Source of the DNA: Burkholderia gladioli
GTDB lineage: Bacteria; Pseudomonadota; Gammaproteobacteria; Burkholderiales; Burkholderiaceae
Assembly (NCBI RefSeq): GCF_000959725.1
Contig: NZ_CP009322.1
Span: 2,852,001-2,916,000, forward strand
Direction: 5' to 3'
DNA: 64,000 nt
A model generated the notes under the pieces. The model worked only from the letters and a program-made list of their open reading frames with translations. It was not told the DNA's origin and searched no databases. This document shows, one piece after another, positions 45,107 to 53,529 of the stretch. Positions within the stretch are counted from its first letter, which is position 1. Each line of letters starts with the position of its first letter. The translations under genes were made by a program, and so were the position numbers.

Positions 45107-45667
45107 ATGAACGTCCACGATCGAATCGCCGAACGCCTGCGCGCCCTGCGCGATGCCCGCGGCTGGTCGCTCGAAACACTGGCCGAGCACAGCGGCGTGA
45201 GCCGCTCGAACATTTCCCTGATCGAACGCGGCCAGAGCAGCCCGACCGCCGTCGTGCTCGACAAGCTCGCCACCGCGCTGGCCGTGCCCCTCTCCTCGCT
45301 ATTCGGCGAAAGCGGCGAGAGCGAAGCCCCCTCGCCGATCGCCCGCGCCGCCGATCAACCGCTATGGACCGACCCCGCCTCGGGCTACCAACGCCGCCAA
45401 CTCTCGCCGGCGCTGCGCTCGCCGATCCAGCTCGTCGAGGTGCATTTCCCACCCGGCGCACGCGTCCATTTCGACACCAGCGCGCGCGACGCCGACATCC
45501 ACCAGCAGATCTGGCTGCTCGAAGGCGTGATGGAGATCACCGCCGGCACCACCGCCTGTCGGCTCGAAGCCGGCGACTGCGTGGCGATGCGGCTCGACAG
45601 CCCGATGCAATTCCACAACCCCACGCGCCGGCCCGCCCGCTATTTGGTGGCACTGAGCACGCGCTGA
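45107..45667 (+). CDS. XRE-cupin transcriptional regulator
   Basis: A 186-residue protein: an HTH_3 domain ('IAERLRALRDARGWSLETLAEHSGVSRSNISLIERGQSSPTAVVLDKLATALAVPL') then a C-terminal cupin_2 sensor ('IQLVEVHFPPGARVHFDTSARDADIHQQIWLLEGVMEITAG…LEAGDCVAMRLDSPMQFHNPTRRP'). This XRE plus cupin architecture is common in small-molecule repressors. It is followed after 11 bases by a GNAT gene, probably its regulated partner. Confidence 0.92.
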   Translation: MNVHDRIAERLRALRDARGWSLETLAEHSGVSRSNISLIERGQSSPTAVVLDKLATALAVPLSSLFGESGESEAPSPIARAADQPLWTDPASGYQRRQLSPALRSPIQLVEVHFPPGARVHFDTSARDADIHQQIWLLEGVMEITAGTTACRLEAGDCVAMRLDSPMQFHNPTRRPARYLVALSTR

Positions 45668-45678
45668 TCCGAGCCATC

Positions 45679-46233
45679 ATGACCTCGCAAACCACGCCCA
45701 TCCAAGCCCCCCGCATCCGCCGCCTCGACGCCGACGAGGCCCGCGCGAAGATTCCCGAACTCGCCGAGGTGCTGATCGATTGCGTCGAAGGCGGCGCCTC
45801 GGTCAGCTTCATGCTGCCGATCGCGCGCGACACCGCACTACGCTTCTGGCAAGACGTCGCCGACGAGGTCGCGCTCGCGCGGCGCGTGCTGCTGGTGGCC
45901 GAGGATGCAGCCGGCATCACGATCGGCACCGTGCAGATGATCACCGCGCAACCGGAAAACCAGCCGCATCGCGCCGATATCGCGAAGATGCTGGTGCACC
46001 GGCGCGCGCGCCGGCAAGGCGTGGGCGAGGCCTTGATGAAGGCCGTCGAGGCAATCGCGTCAGAGGAAGGAAAGACCGTGCTGGTACTCGATACCGTCAC
46101 GGGAGGCGCCGCGGAGCGGCTCTATCGCCGCGCGGGCTGGCAGCGCGTGGGCGACGTGCCCGGCTTCGCGCTGATGCCGGATGGCGCCTTGTGCGGCACC
46201 ACCTTCTATTACCGGCACGTCGCCGCGAGCTAA
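45679..46233 (+). CDS. GNAT family N-acetyltransferase
   Basis: A 184-residue acetyltransferase from the ATG at 45679: 'RADIAKMLVHRRARRQGVGEALMKAVEAIASEEGKTVLVLDTVTGGAAERLYRRAGWQRVGDVPGFALMPDGALCGTTFYYR' includes the acetyl-CoA loop (RRARRQGVG) and final motif. It resembles the tabtoxin-resistance-like GNAT group (TTR: 'HRADVxKLLVHxxARRxGIGxxLM', 'LYxxxGWxxxGxIPxYA'). It may detoxify a small molecule, under the XRE-cupin gene upstream. Confidence 0.85.
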   Translation: MTSQTTPIQAPRIRRLDADEARAKIPELAEVLIDCVEGGASVSFMLPIARDTALRFWQDVADEVALARRVLLVAEDAAGITIGTVQMITAQPENQPHRADIAKMLVHRRARRQGVGEALMKAVEAIASEEGKTVLVLDTVTGGAAERLYRRAGWQRVGDVPGFALMPDGALCGTTFYYRHVAAS

Positions 46234-46261
46234 GCGCGCATTGGGCTGAACGACCCAACGC

Positions 46262-46891
46262 TCAAAGCGTGGCCTCGCCCACCTGCACGCGGCCGCGCAA
46301 CCGCTTGCGCAGCCAGAAGGTCCAGACCATCAAGCCGCCGAAGGTCACATAGCTGAGGATCGGCGTAACCACCAAGGTGCGCTCGATCGGCCAGTTCCAG
46401 GCGCACCAGCTACGCACGCTGCACTCGATCACCAGCCCGAGCCCCCACATCAGCGTGATGAGACGCAGGGCCGAACGCACCGAGGCGCTGTCCTCCCACA
46501 AACGCTCGAAGCGTTCCACGCCGCCCTCGCCTTGGCGCGCCACGGTCGCGCGCGTCAGGTAGTAGGTGATCGGCCGCTTGAACACCAGCGACACCAGGAA
46601 CACCACGCCGATCGTGCCCGACACGAAGGACTCGCGCACCAGCAGCAGGCGCGGGCTGCCGCCGCCGGCCATCAAGGCGATCGACAGCGCGATGCCGAGC
46701 AGCGCGATGGCGGAGAGCGCATCCACGCGCCGCGTCCTGGCGAATTCGACGATGCCCCACAGCAGCGGCGGCACGGCCGAGGCATACAGCGCGCCCGATT
46801 CTCCCCAGCTCGGCAGGGCGAGCCGGTATACCACCCACGGCAGCACGAAATTGACGGCCAGCTCGGCGACGAAGGCAACGCGGATCTTCAC
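46262..46891 (-). CDS. VC0807-like integral membrane protein
   Basis: A ~209-residue protein with five or six hydrophobic segments ('AELAVNFVLPWVVYRLALP', 'ALSAIALLGIALSIALMAGG', 'FVSGTIGVVFLVSLVFKRPITYYLTR', 'LITLMWGLGLVIECSVRSW', 'TPILSYVTFGGLMVWTFWL'). The wording is that of the VC0807 family, of unknown function. The start is taken as GTG at 46891. An ATG at 46948 falls within a hairpin and is less likely. Confidence 0.75.
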   Translation of the reverse strand: MKIRVAFVAELAVNFVLPWVVYRLALPSWGESGALYASAVPPLLWGIVEFARTRRVDALSAIALLGIALSIALMAGGGSPRLLLVRESFVSGTIGVVFLVSLVFKRPITYYLTRATVARQGEGGVERFERLWEDSASVRSALRLITLMWGLGLVIECSVRSWCAWNWPIERTLVVTPILSYVTFGGLMVWTFWLRKRLRGRVQVGEATL

Positions 46892-46939
46892 GGGAGGGGA
46901 ACCTCGCGGATAAAACAGGGCGGGGTCAGTATAAAGGCG

Positions 46940-46961
46940 AACGGCCACCGAGGTGGCCGTT
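46940..46961 (-). terminator. hairpin downstream of cbtA
   Basis: AACGGCCACC at 46940-46949 and GGTGGCCGTT at 46952-46961 form a perfect 10-bp stem, about 50 bases past the cbtA stop. On the minus strand a short T-run follows. Confidence 0.55.
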
Positions 46962-47011
46962 GCATCGCCGGTGCCGCGCCGGGGCGGCGAGGCGGATATC
47001 GCGCGCGGCGC

Positions 47012-47755
47012 CTACAGCGCGATCGGCGCGTTGCCGCGACGCGGCGCGGCAACCAGCCCGCTGCGCTCGACCAGCGCGCCGAACAGCAGGCCGATGGTGG
47101 CCCACAGAATCGCCTGCATGCCGATCGCGGCGACGCGGAACTTCCATAGCACCACGGCCGGGAACGCTGCCGGCACCTCGTTGATGGTGGGCAGCGCGAA
47201 CTGCACGGCGGCGAGGATCGCGATATAGAGCAGCCCCGCCACGATCGAGGCATTCCACTGCCCCATGCGCGCGGCCAGCGAGCGCCGGAAGTTCAGCGAG
47301 AACACGCCGACAGCGATCGAGATCGCGATCATCAGGAAGAACAGCCCGGTGCGATAGCCGATGGTGTCCGGGTCGCCCACCGAGGGCGGGTTCGCCGGGT
47401 ACTTGAGGTTCGGCACGATCACCAGCGAGACGAAGGCGGCCGCCGCGAGGCAGGCCGACAGCGTGCGCGGCTGGCGGCTGCCGATGCGGCCGTGCACGAA
47501 GGCGAAGCTCAGCGCGAACAGCCCGCCGAGCGCGGCGCCATAGACGATCACGCCGGTGCCCAGGCCAAGTCCGGCCTGCGTCGGGCGGCTGACGAGTTCC
47601 GGCTCGGGCGCCTCGCCCTTGGCCGCATCGATCTTTTCCTCGAAGGCGATGGCCTGATCGACCTGCGGCTCGCCGGCAAAACGGGCGAAGCCGAACACGA
47701 AGATCCCCGCGGCGATGCCGGCCAGCATCCCGCGTACCAACAGTTTTCCGACCAT
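47012..47755 (-). CDS. cbtA: CbtA family cobalt transporter subunit
   Basis: A 247-residue membrane protein beginning 'VGKLLVRGMLAGIAAGIFVFGFARFAGEPQVDQAIAFEE', the characteristic opening of CbtA, with about five membrane helices. CbtA and CbtB form a predicted cobalt importer used for cobalamin synthesis. It follows cbtB by ten bases, and the pair sits behind a cobalamin riboswitch. The start with Met at 47755 matches the family N-terminus. Confidence 0.92.
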   Translation of the reverse strand: MVGKLLVRGMLAGIAAGIFVFGFARFAGEPQVDQAIAFEEKIDAAKGEAPEPELVSRPTQAGLGLGTGVIVYGAALGGLFALSFAFVHGRIGSRQPRTLSACLAAAAFVSLVIVPNLKYPANPPSVGDPDTIGYRTGLFFLMIAISIAVGVFSLNFRRSLAARMGQWNASIVAGLLYIAILAAVQFALPTINEVPAAFPAVVLWKFRVAAIGMQAILWATIGLLFGALVERSGLVAAPRRGNAPIAL

Positions 47756-47765
47756 GGAGCCCCCG

Positions 47766-47975
47766 TCAGTGGCAGGGGAAGCCGAGCAGGTGGCGCGCGT
47801 CGTGCACGAACTCATGCACGTACATGCCCGGCACGATCGAGGTCGCGCCTTGCTCGGCGCCGACGAAGTACAGCGCCAGCAGCATCAGCAGGCCGCCGAA
47901 CACGATCCACGGCATCAGCTCGCGGACGGGGATGGGCGCCGGCACGGCAACCGGCTTGAGGGTGGCTTCGGACAT
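47766..47975 (-). CDS. cbtB: CbtB family cobalt transporter small subunit
   Basis: A 69-residue one-helix protein: 'LMPWIVFGGLLMLLALYFVGAEQGA' and the C-terminal 'YVHEFVHDARHLLGFPCH', a His-rich metal-binding tail typical of CbtB. It is the first gene after the riboswitch. An upstream in-frame ATG at 48044 lies inside the riboswitch B12-box region and is rejected. Confidence 0.92.
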   Translation of the reverse strand: MSEATLKPVAVPAPIPVRELMPWIVFGGLLMLLALYFVGAEQGATSIVPGMYVHEFVHDARHLLGFPCH

Positions 47976-48034
47976 ATTCGACTCTCCAGGGGATGACGCG
48001 CCCCGCTCGACAATGACTGTCAACGGAATGAAAG

Positions 48035-48145
48035 GATGCTCCATGTGCAGGTCTGGCTTCCGGGAAGGCCGGCTCCCCGGTTACAGTGGCGCGACCGCGC
48101 CGGCTTCGCACCGGCTTCCGCACATCGCAACGGCTGGATTCTACG
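48035..48145 (-). promoter_or_regulatory. cobalamin riboswitch of cbtBA
   Basis: Read on the minus strand: 'GGAAGCCGGTG' followed by a short hairpin, then GCCACTGTAA (48090-48081) and later AGCCAGACCTGC (48058-48047, the B12 box), in the order and spacing of cobalamin riboswitches. It lies just ahead of cbtB and predicts repression by B12. Confidence 0.85.
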
Positions 48146-48212
48146 CAAGATGGGCGGTGAACGGAAATCGCGCGCCGCCATGCCGGAGCGCCTCGCCGAA
48201 CACAATGAAACG

Positions 48213-48803
48213 ATGACGCTCACCGTCCGACTGATCTCTCACGCCGCGAATGCCGAACTGCGCGCCGGCAGCTTCCCCGACGACGCGCCGCTCGACGCAC
48301 GCGGCCTGGCCGAAGCGGCACGCGCCGCCTCGCATTGGCGCTGGCCGCGCGAAGCCCGCGCGCTCAGTTCGCCGGCGCTGCGGGCGCGGCAGACCGCCGA
48401 GGCGCTCGGCCTGGATGCCGAGCCCGAACCCGCCCTCTCCGACCTCGATGCGGGCCGCTGGCGCGGCAGAAAATTGATGGCGATAGCGAACGAGGCGCCG
48501 GAACAGCTCGAAGCCTGGATCACCGATCCGGCCGCCGCGCCGCCCGGCGGAGAATCGCATCTCGAGGTGCTGCGGCGCGTCAGCGCCTGGCTCGATGCGC
48601 TGCCGGCGAGCGGCAGTTTCGTCGCCGTCACGCACGCGGCCGTGCTGCGCGCCGCGCTCGCGCATGCGCTCGGCATCTCGCCCGAAGCGATGCTGCGTAT
48701 CGATATCGCGCCGCTCAGCGGGATCGAATTGAAGCGTTCGCCGCGCGGCTGGATCGTGCGTCTCGACGACAAGCTGCCTTCGATCGCAGCGCAACACGAT
48801 TGA
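48213..48803 (+). CDS. histidine phosphatase-like protein with altered RHG motif
   Basis: A 196-residue protein of the histidine phosphatase superfamily: 'SSPALRARQTAEALGLDAEPEPALSDLDAGRWRGRKL' and the second catalytic His in 'SFVAVTHAAVLRAALAHAL'. The N-terminal RHG is replaced by 'LISHAANAELR', so the His remains but the preceding Arg and following Gly do not. Sitting beside cbtBA it resembles CobC/alpha-ribazole phosphatase relatives, but activity is uncertain. An in-frame ATG also exists at 48180. Confidence 0.8.
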   Translation: MTLTVRLISHAANAELRAGSFPDDAPLDARGLAEAARAASHWRWPREARALSSPALRARQTAEALGLDAEPEPALSDLDAGRWRGRKLMAIANEAPEQLEAWITDPAAAPPGGESHLEVLRRVSAWLDALPASGSFVAVTHAAVLRAALAHALGISPEAMLRIDIAPLSGIELKRSPRGWIVRLDDKLPSIAAQHD

Positions 48804-48849
48804 AGCCGCGCGCGCCGCTACCAGAACACCATGCGCTTCGGCGCCATGG

Positions 48850-49332
48850 TCAACGCAAGGGCAGCTTCACCGAGGATTTCAGCTCGCGCATCGACACGGT
48901 GCTGAGCATTTCCTTCACACCGGGCAGTGTGCGCAGGCGGTCGAGCACGAATTCGGAATAGGTATCGAAATCCTCGGCGAGGATCTGCAGCAGGTAGTCG
49001 TGCGCGCCGGTGGTGTTGTGGCAGGCGATCACCTCGGGCATCGCCATCACGCCGGCCTCGAAGGCGCGGCAGACCTTCTGCGTGTGGTTGTCGAGCGAGA
49101 TATTGACGAAGGCCACCACGCCGAAGCCGAGCATGCGGCGGTCCAGCATGGCCTGGTAGCCGCGGATCATGCCGCTCGACTCGAGCCGCTTCAGGCGCTT
49201 CCAGCAAGGCGAGGGCGATAGCGAAACCTGCTCCGCGATCTCGGCATTACTGAGTCGCCCGTTCTCCTGAACAATCTGAAGTATTTTCATGTCGGTCGCA
49301 TCAATCTCGACGCTGCGACTGCCTTTATTCAT
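48850..49332 (-). CDS. Lrp/AsnC family regulator
   Basis: A 160-residue regulator: 'IDATDMKILQIVQENGRLSNAEIAEQVSLSPSPCWKRLKRLESSGMIRGYQAML' (HTH) and a RAM-type ligand domain ('VCRAFEAGVMAMPEVIACHNTTGAHDYLLQILAEDFDTYSEFV'). The Met at 49332 is preferred over 49362. It is divergent from a PLP-dependent sulfur-amino-acid lyase, probably its target. Confidence 0.92.
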   Translation of the reverse strand: MNKGSRSVEIDATDMKILQIVQENGRLSNAEIAEQVSLSPSPCWKRLKRLESSGMIRGYQAMLDRRMLGFGVVAFVNISLDNHTQKVCRAFEAGVMAMPEVIACHNTTGAHDYLLQILAEDFDTYSEFVLDRLRTLPGVKEMLSTVSMRELKSSVKLPLR

Positions 49333-49514
49333 CGATTGGCCTTTCGGGAAAGATCGTTCCAAATTATAGGATTTGCGGGAACGAAAAGGAACGAATATTC
49401 TGGCCGGGCAACTCTACACTGAGCGCAACTCCGCCGTCGCCCGACGCGGTTTGCGCGGTGACGCACGCGTTCGGGCGACGGCGTTCTCTCATTCAAAAGA
49501 CGAGGGCTCTCACC

Positions 49515-50807
49515 ATGACCTATTCGAACTATCACAAGAAGGATCTCAACGGACGCCCCCTGCATCCCGAGACCCAGATGATGTCGTATGGCTACGATCC
49601 CTTCCTCTCCGAGGGTGCCGTCAAGCCGCCGGTGTTCCTGACCTCCACCTTCGCCTTCAAGTCCGCCGAGGACGGCGCCGAATTCTTCGACATCGTCTCG
49701 GGCCGCAAGCCGCTGCCCGAAGGCGAGGCGGCCGGCCTCGTCTACAGCCGCTTCAACCACCCGAACCTCGAGATCGTCGAGGATCGCCTGGCCCTGCTCG
49801 ACGGCTCGGAAGCCGCAGCCGTCACCTCCAGCGGCATGTCGGCGATCTCCACCGTGTTCCTCGCCTTCCTGCGCCCGGGCGACCAGATCGTGCAATCGGT
49901 GCCGCTCTATGGCGGCACGGAAACGCTGATCTCGAAGATCTTCCCCGAATGGGGCATCGGCACCGAGGCGATCGAGAACGGCCTGTCCCCGCAGTCGATC
50001 CGCGACGCGCTCGAGACCGCCGCCAAGAAGGGCCCGGTGCGCCTGGTCTACATCGAGACGCCGGCCAACCCGACCAACTCGATCATCGACCTCGACGGCA
50101 TGGTGGCCGAGATCGACGCCTTCGAGCAGCGTCACGGCTATCGCCCGATCTCGGTCTGCGACAACACCCTGCTCGGCCCGATCTTCCAGAAGCCGGCCGC
50201 GCATCGCGTCGATCTCTCGGTCTATTCGCTGACCAAGTACGTGGGCGGCCACAGCGACCTGGTGGCCGGCGGCGTGACAGGCAGCAAGGCGATGATCACC
50301 AAGGTGCGCTCGATTCGCGGCGCGTTCGGCTCGCAGCTCGATCCGCATTCCTCGTGGATGCTGCTGCGCTCGATGGAAACCGTGGTGCTGCGCATGACCC
50401 AGGCCACCCAGACGGCCAGCCGCGTGGCGCGCTGGCTGGTGGACAATCCGCACCAGAAGGTCGAGGTGTTCCACCCGGAAACCATCCTCGACGACGCCTA
50501 CCAGGCGGTCTACAAGCGCCATTGCACGGGTGCCGGCTCGACCTTCGCCTTCGTGCTGAACGGCGGCCGCGCGCAGGCCTTCCGCTTCATCAACGCGCTG
50601 CGCCTGTTCAAGTCGGCAGTCAGCCTGGGCGGCTCGGAATCGCTGGTCTGCCATCCCGCCTCGACCACCCATTCGGGCGTGTCGGCCGCGGCACGCGAGA
50701 AGGCCGGCGTCAGCGAAGGCCTGATCCGCATCTCGATCGGCCTCGAACACGGCGACGACCTGATCGCCGATCTCGAGAACGCCTTCATCGCCTGCGCGAA
50801 GGCCTGA
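49515..50807 (+). CDS. PLP-dependent cystathionine gamma-synthase/methionine gamma-lyase family enzyme
   Basis: A 430-residue Cys/Met metabolism enzyme. The PLP lysine is in 'SVYSLTKYVGGHSDLVAGG', the cofactor Asp in 'SVCDNTLLGPIFQKP', and 'VYSRFNHPNLEIVEDRLALLDGSEAAAVTSSGMSAI' holds the Tyr/Arg of the family. 'YIETPANPTNSIIDL' and 'SLGGSESLVCHPASTTHS' follow. With an adjacent Lrp regulator, degradation of methionine or a related amino acid is more likely than biosynthesis. It ends before a strong hairpin. Confidence 0.9.
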   Translation: MTYSNYHKKDLNGRPLHPETQMMSYGYDPFLSEGAVKPPVFLTSTFAFKSAEDGAEFFDIVSGRKPLPEGEAAGLVYSRFNHPNLEIVEDRLALLDGSEAAAVTSSGMSAISTVFLAFLRPGDQIVQSVPLYGGTETLISKIFPEWGIGTEAIENGLSPQSIRDALETAAKKGPVRLVYIETPANPTNSIIDLDGMVAEIDAFEQRHGYRPISVCDNTLLGPIFQKPAAHRVDLSVYSLTKYVGGHSDLVAGGVTGSKAMITKVRSIRGAFGSQLDPHSSWMLLRSMETVVLRMTQATQTASRVARWLVDNPHQKVEVFHPETILDDAYQAVYKRHCTGAGSTFAFVLNGGRAQAFRFINALRLFKSAVSLGGSESLVCHPASTTHSGVSAAAREKAGVSEGLIRISIGLEHGDDLIADLENAFIACAKA

Positions 50808-50877
50808 GCGCATGAGGTGGAGGCACGCGGCGCGATAGAGCGCGTCGCGCAAAAACGAAAACGGCGCGAACCGCATC

Positions 50878-50914
50878 GGGCGGGGCGAGCCGGAACCGGC
50901 CGCCCCGCCCTTTT
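50878..50914 (+). terminator. rho-independent terminator
   Basis: GGGCGGGGCG (50878-50887) pairs perfectly with CGCCCCGCCC (50901-50910), with an inner GCCGG/CCGGC stem, followed by TTTT. It serves the lyase gene and separates it from the convergent MFS gene. Confidence 0.8.
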
Positions 50915-50927
50915 CATTGCGCCATGC

Positions 50928-52382
50928 TCATTGCGCGGTCGCCGCGCGCGGGGTCCAGCCGGCCTGGTGGGCCGTGCCGTTGTCGGCGCTGCCTTCCTCG
51001 AGCGAAACGTTGCGCGTCTCGCGGCCGTTCACGAACCAGAGCAGCGCGGCCAGCGGGCCGGGCAAGGCCAGCAGCAGCAGCCCGATCAGCGCGGCCGAGG
51101 GCGTGCCGGTGGCCGCGTAGACGTTGGTCAGCATCAGCGGCGCCACCATCGCGCCGACCCTGCCCACCGCCACCGAGACACCGAGGCCCGTGGCGCGGAT
51201 TCGCGTCGGCAGCACTTCCGAGGACACCACGTAGCCCGAGATGTAGGCCCAGGTCACGCCGAACTGGATCAGGCAGTAGCCGGCCACCATGCCCGGCAGC
51301 GCGTGCATCATGTAGATCAGCACGATCGCCGCCACCGTGAAGCTGTAGCTGACCAGCAGCGAGGTGCGCCGCCCCCAGGCTTCCACCAGCACCGAGGCGG
51401 TCAGCCCGCCGACCAGCGCGGCCGCGTTGCCGTAGACGTAGTAGAGCGGCATGTCGCCGGCCGGCACCTTCATGTACGGCAGGATCACCAGCGCCATCAG
51501 CGAGAGCACGCCATACACCACGGCGGCCTGCGAGAAGTTCAGCGCGCTGGCCAGGCCGCAGCGCAGCCGGTAGGCGCCGAACAGCTCGCGCACGTTACGC
51601 CAGAAGGCCGGCTGCGAGGGCGTGAACAGCGCCGGCTCGTAGCGCTTGCGGGCCAGTTCGCGATTGGCCTCGCTCACGCCGGGGCGCTCGGCGCTGCCGG
51701 CGATCGCGGCGACGATCGCCTCGGCCTCGGCGAGGCGGCCTTGCTGCAGCAGCCAGCGCGGCGATTCGGGAATCACGCGGCGGATCCAGAAGAACAGCAG
51801 CGCCATGGTGGTGCCGAGCCCGAAGCCGACGCGCCAGGCCACGTCGGCCGGCAGGTTATTCAGCACGAAGTAGGAGATCGCGGCCGACAGCAGCGCGCCC
51901 ACCGGGAAGCCCGACAGGATCAGCGAATCGGTCTTGCCGCGATGGCGGCGCGGGATGAACTCGCCCATCGTCGCGGTCACCGCCGAATACTCGCCACCCA
52001 CCGCCAGCGCCGTCATGGCGCGGAAGAACAGGAAGGACTCGTAGTTCCAGGAGAAGATCGTCAGCACGCTGAAGCAGGCGTACCAGAGCAGGGTGGCGAG
52101 GAACAGGCGCTTGCGGCCGAATCGGTCGGCCAGGTAGCCGAACGCGATCGCGCCCACCAGCATGCCGAACACCCAGATCGTCACGGCCAGCGAGCCTTGC
52201 GCCGAGCTCAGGTGCCACTGGCTCTTCAGCACGCCGAACACGCTGCCGATGATGTTGGTCTCGAACGAGTCGAGCGCCCAGCCGACGCCGAGCGCGGCGA
52301 CCAGCAGCGTGTGGAACCAGGTCCACGGCATATTGTCCAGACGCGACAGCGCATCGGTCCGCACGGGTTGAGACGAGGTCAT
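50928..52382 (-). CDS. MFS transporter in the phosphonate locus
   Basis: A 484-residue, 12-helix transporter: 'GVGWALDSFETNIIGSVFGVLKSQWHLSSAQGSLAVTIWVFGMLVGAIAFGYLADRFGRKRLF' is typical of sugar-porter/SHS-like MFS members. It starts 16 bases after the Fe-ADH stop on the same strand, so it belongs to the phosphonate transcript and is the only transporter there. The substrate may be a phosphonate or its dephosphonated product. A charged C-terminal tail of about 30 residues is present. Confidence 0.85.
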   Translation of the reverse strand: MTSSQPVRTDALSRLDNMPWTWFHTLLVAALGVGWALDSFETNIIGSVFGVLKSQWHLSSAQGSLAVTIWVFGMLVGAIAFGYLADRFGRKRLFLATLLWYACFSVLTIFSWNYESFLFFRAMTALAVGGEYSAVTATMGEFIPRRHRGKTDSLILSGFPVGALLSAAISYFVLNNLPADVAWRVGFGLGTTMALLFFWIRRVIPESPRWLLQQGRLAEAEAIVAAIAGSAERPGVSEANRELARKRYEPALFTPSQPAFWRNVRELFGAYRLRCGLASALNFSQAAVVYGVLSLMALVILPYMKVPAGDMPLYYVYGNAAALVGGLTASVLVEAWGRRTSLLVSYSFTVAAIVLIYMMHALPGMVAGYCLIQFGVTWAYISGYVVSSEVLPTRIRATGLGVSVAVGRVGAMVAPLMLTNVYAATGTPSAALIGLLLLALPGPLAALLWFVNGRETRNVSLEEGSADNGTAHQAGWTPRAATAQ

Positions 52383-52398
52383 GAAGTTCTCCTGACGA

Positions 52399-53529
52399 TC
52401 ACGGCGAGGGCACGCTCAGTGCCACGTCCGGGAAATCGAATTGGGGAAAGCGCGCGGGCGCGCCGATGAAATTGCGGCCGCGCGCACCCTCGAAGGCGCT
52501 TGCGACGATGTCCTGCCATTCGTCCTGCTCGATGCCGTAGGCCGCGGGTTCGCAGCGCACGCCGAGCGATTCCAGGAACTGCTCCAGCACGCGCGGGGCG
52601 GCCTCGAGGCTGCCGAACACCTCGGCCAGCGCGCGATCGCAGGCCGCATCGGCGCCGATCGCCGAGCGCATCACCGCCGGCAGGCAGAACGAGCAGGCCA
52701 TGCCGTGCGCCACGCCGTGATGCAGCGTGATCGCATACGAGATGTTGTGGGCCAGCGCGGTGCGCGTGTTCGAGAAGGCCAGGCCCGCGCGCAGCGCGCC
52801 GAGCGCCATTGCCGAGCGCGCGTGGAGGTCGCCGGGCGCGGCCATCACGCGCGGCAGCGCCTGCAGGATCTCGCGCGCGGCATCCACGGCCAGGCCGCGC
52901 GTGACCGGGTTCGCATTGCGGTTCCAGATGCTCTCCAGCGCGTGCGACAGCGCATCGAGCCCGCTGGCCAGCGTCGGCGCGGGCGGCAGCCCGATCACCA
53001 GGCGCGGATCGACCAGCACCGTCTCGGGGTAGAGATCGTCGCGCGCCAGCGAGAGCTTGCGGTCGTGCTCGGGGTCCCACACGGTCGCCCAGGAGGTCAC
53101 TTCGCTGCCGGTGCCCGAGGTGGTCGGGATCGCGACGATCGGCAGGGCCCGCTCGGCGCGGCGCGTCCTGCCGTCGGCGATCCAGGCCAGCACCGGCTCC
53201 AGCCGGCCGTGCTCGGCCGCCAGCACCTTCGCGGTATCCATCACCGAGCCGCCGCCGAGCGCCACCAGCACCTCGGGCATGGCCGGCAGCGCGGCCAGCG
53301 CCGCGCAGGCCTCGCGCAGCATCGTCACCGAGGGGTTGACCTCGACCGAATCGATGCGCAGCAGCGCCGGGCCGGCGATCGCCTCGATGCGCGCGCAGGG
53401 CGCGAGAAAGGCCGAGTCGGGATAGGTGACGATCGCGTAGGCGCGGCCCGCCAGCACCTCGCCGATGGCGTCCAGCGCGTCGACGCCGAAGCGCACGCGC
53501 ACCGGGTTGTGGAATTGCCAGTCGCTCAC
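52399..53529 (-). CDS. phosphonate-associated iron-containing alcohol dehydrogenase
   Basis: A 376-residue Fe-ADH from a GTG start (53529) that overlaps the phnX stop. 'VALGGGSVMDTAKVLA' (NAD loop), 'IPTTSGTGSEVTSWATVWD', 'ASGLDALSHALESIWNRNANPVT' and 'HHGVAHGMACSF' (metal His). It matches the subfamily found in aminoethylphosphonate loci (TIGR03405-type). It would reduce phosphonoacetaldehyde or acetaldehyde, or oxidise the alcohol. Direct coupling to phnX supports this role. Confidence 0.88.
   Translation of the reverse strand: MSDWQFHNPVRVRFGVDALDAIGEVLAGRAYAIVTYPDSAFLAPCARIEAIAGPALLRIDSVEVNPSVTMLREACAALAALPAMPEVLVALGGGSVMDTAKVLAAEHGRLEPVLAWIADGRTRRAERALPIVAIPTTSGTGSEVTSWATVWDPEHDRKLSLARDDLYPETVLVDPRLVIGLPPAPTLASGLDALSHALESIWNRNANPVTRGLAVDAAREILQALPRVMAAPGDLHARSAMALGALRAGLAFSNTRTALAHNISYAITLHHGVAHGMACSFCLPAVMRSAIGADAACDRALAEVFGSLEAAPRVLEQFLESLGVRCEPAAYGIEQDEWQDIVASAFEGARGRNFIGAPARFPQFDFPDVALSVPSP

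Noticed and set aside
47976..48044. Longer CbtB start at 48044
   Set aside because: It would place coding sequence over the end of the cobalamin riboswitch, and CbtB proteins are about 60-70 residues.
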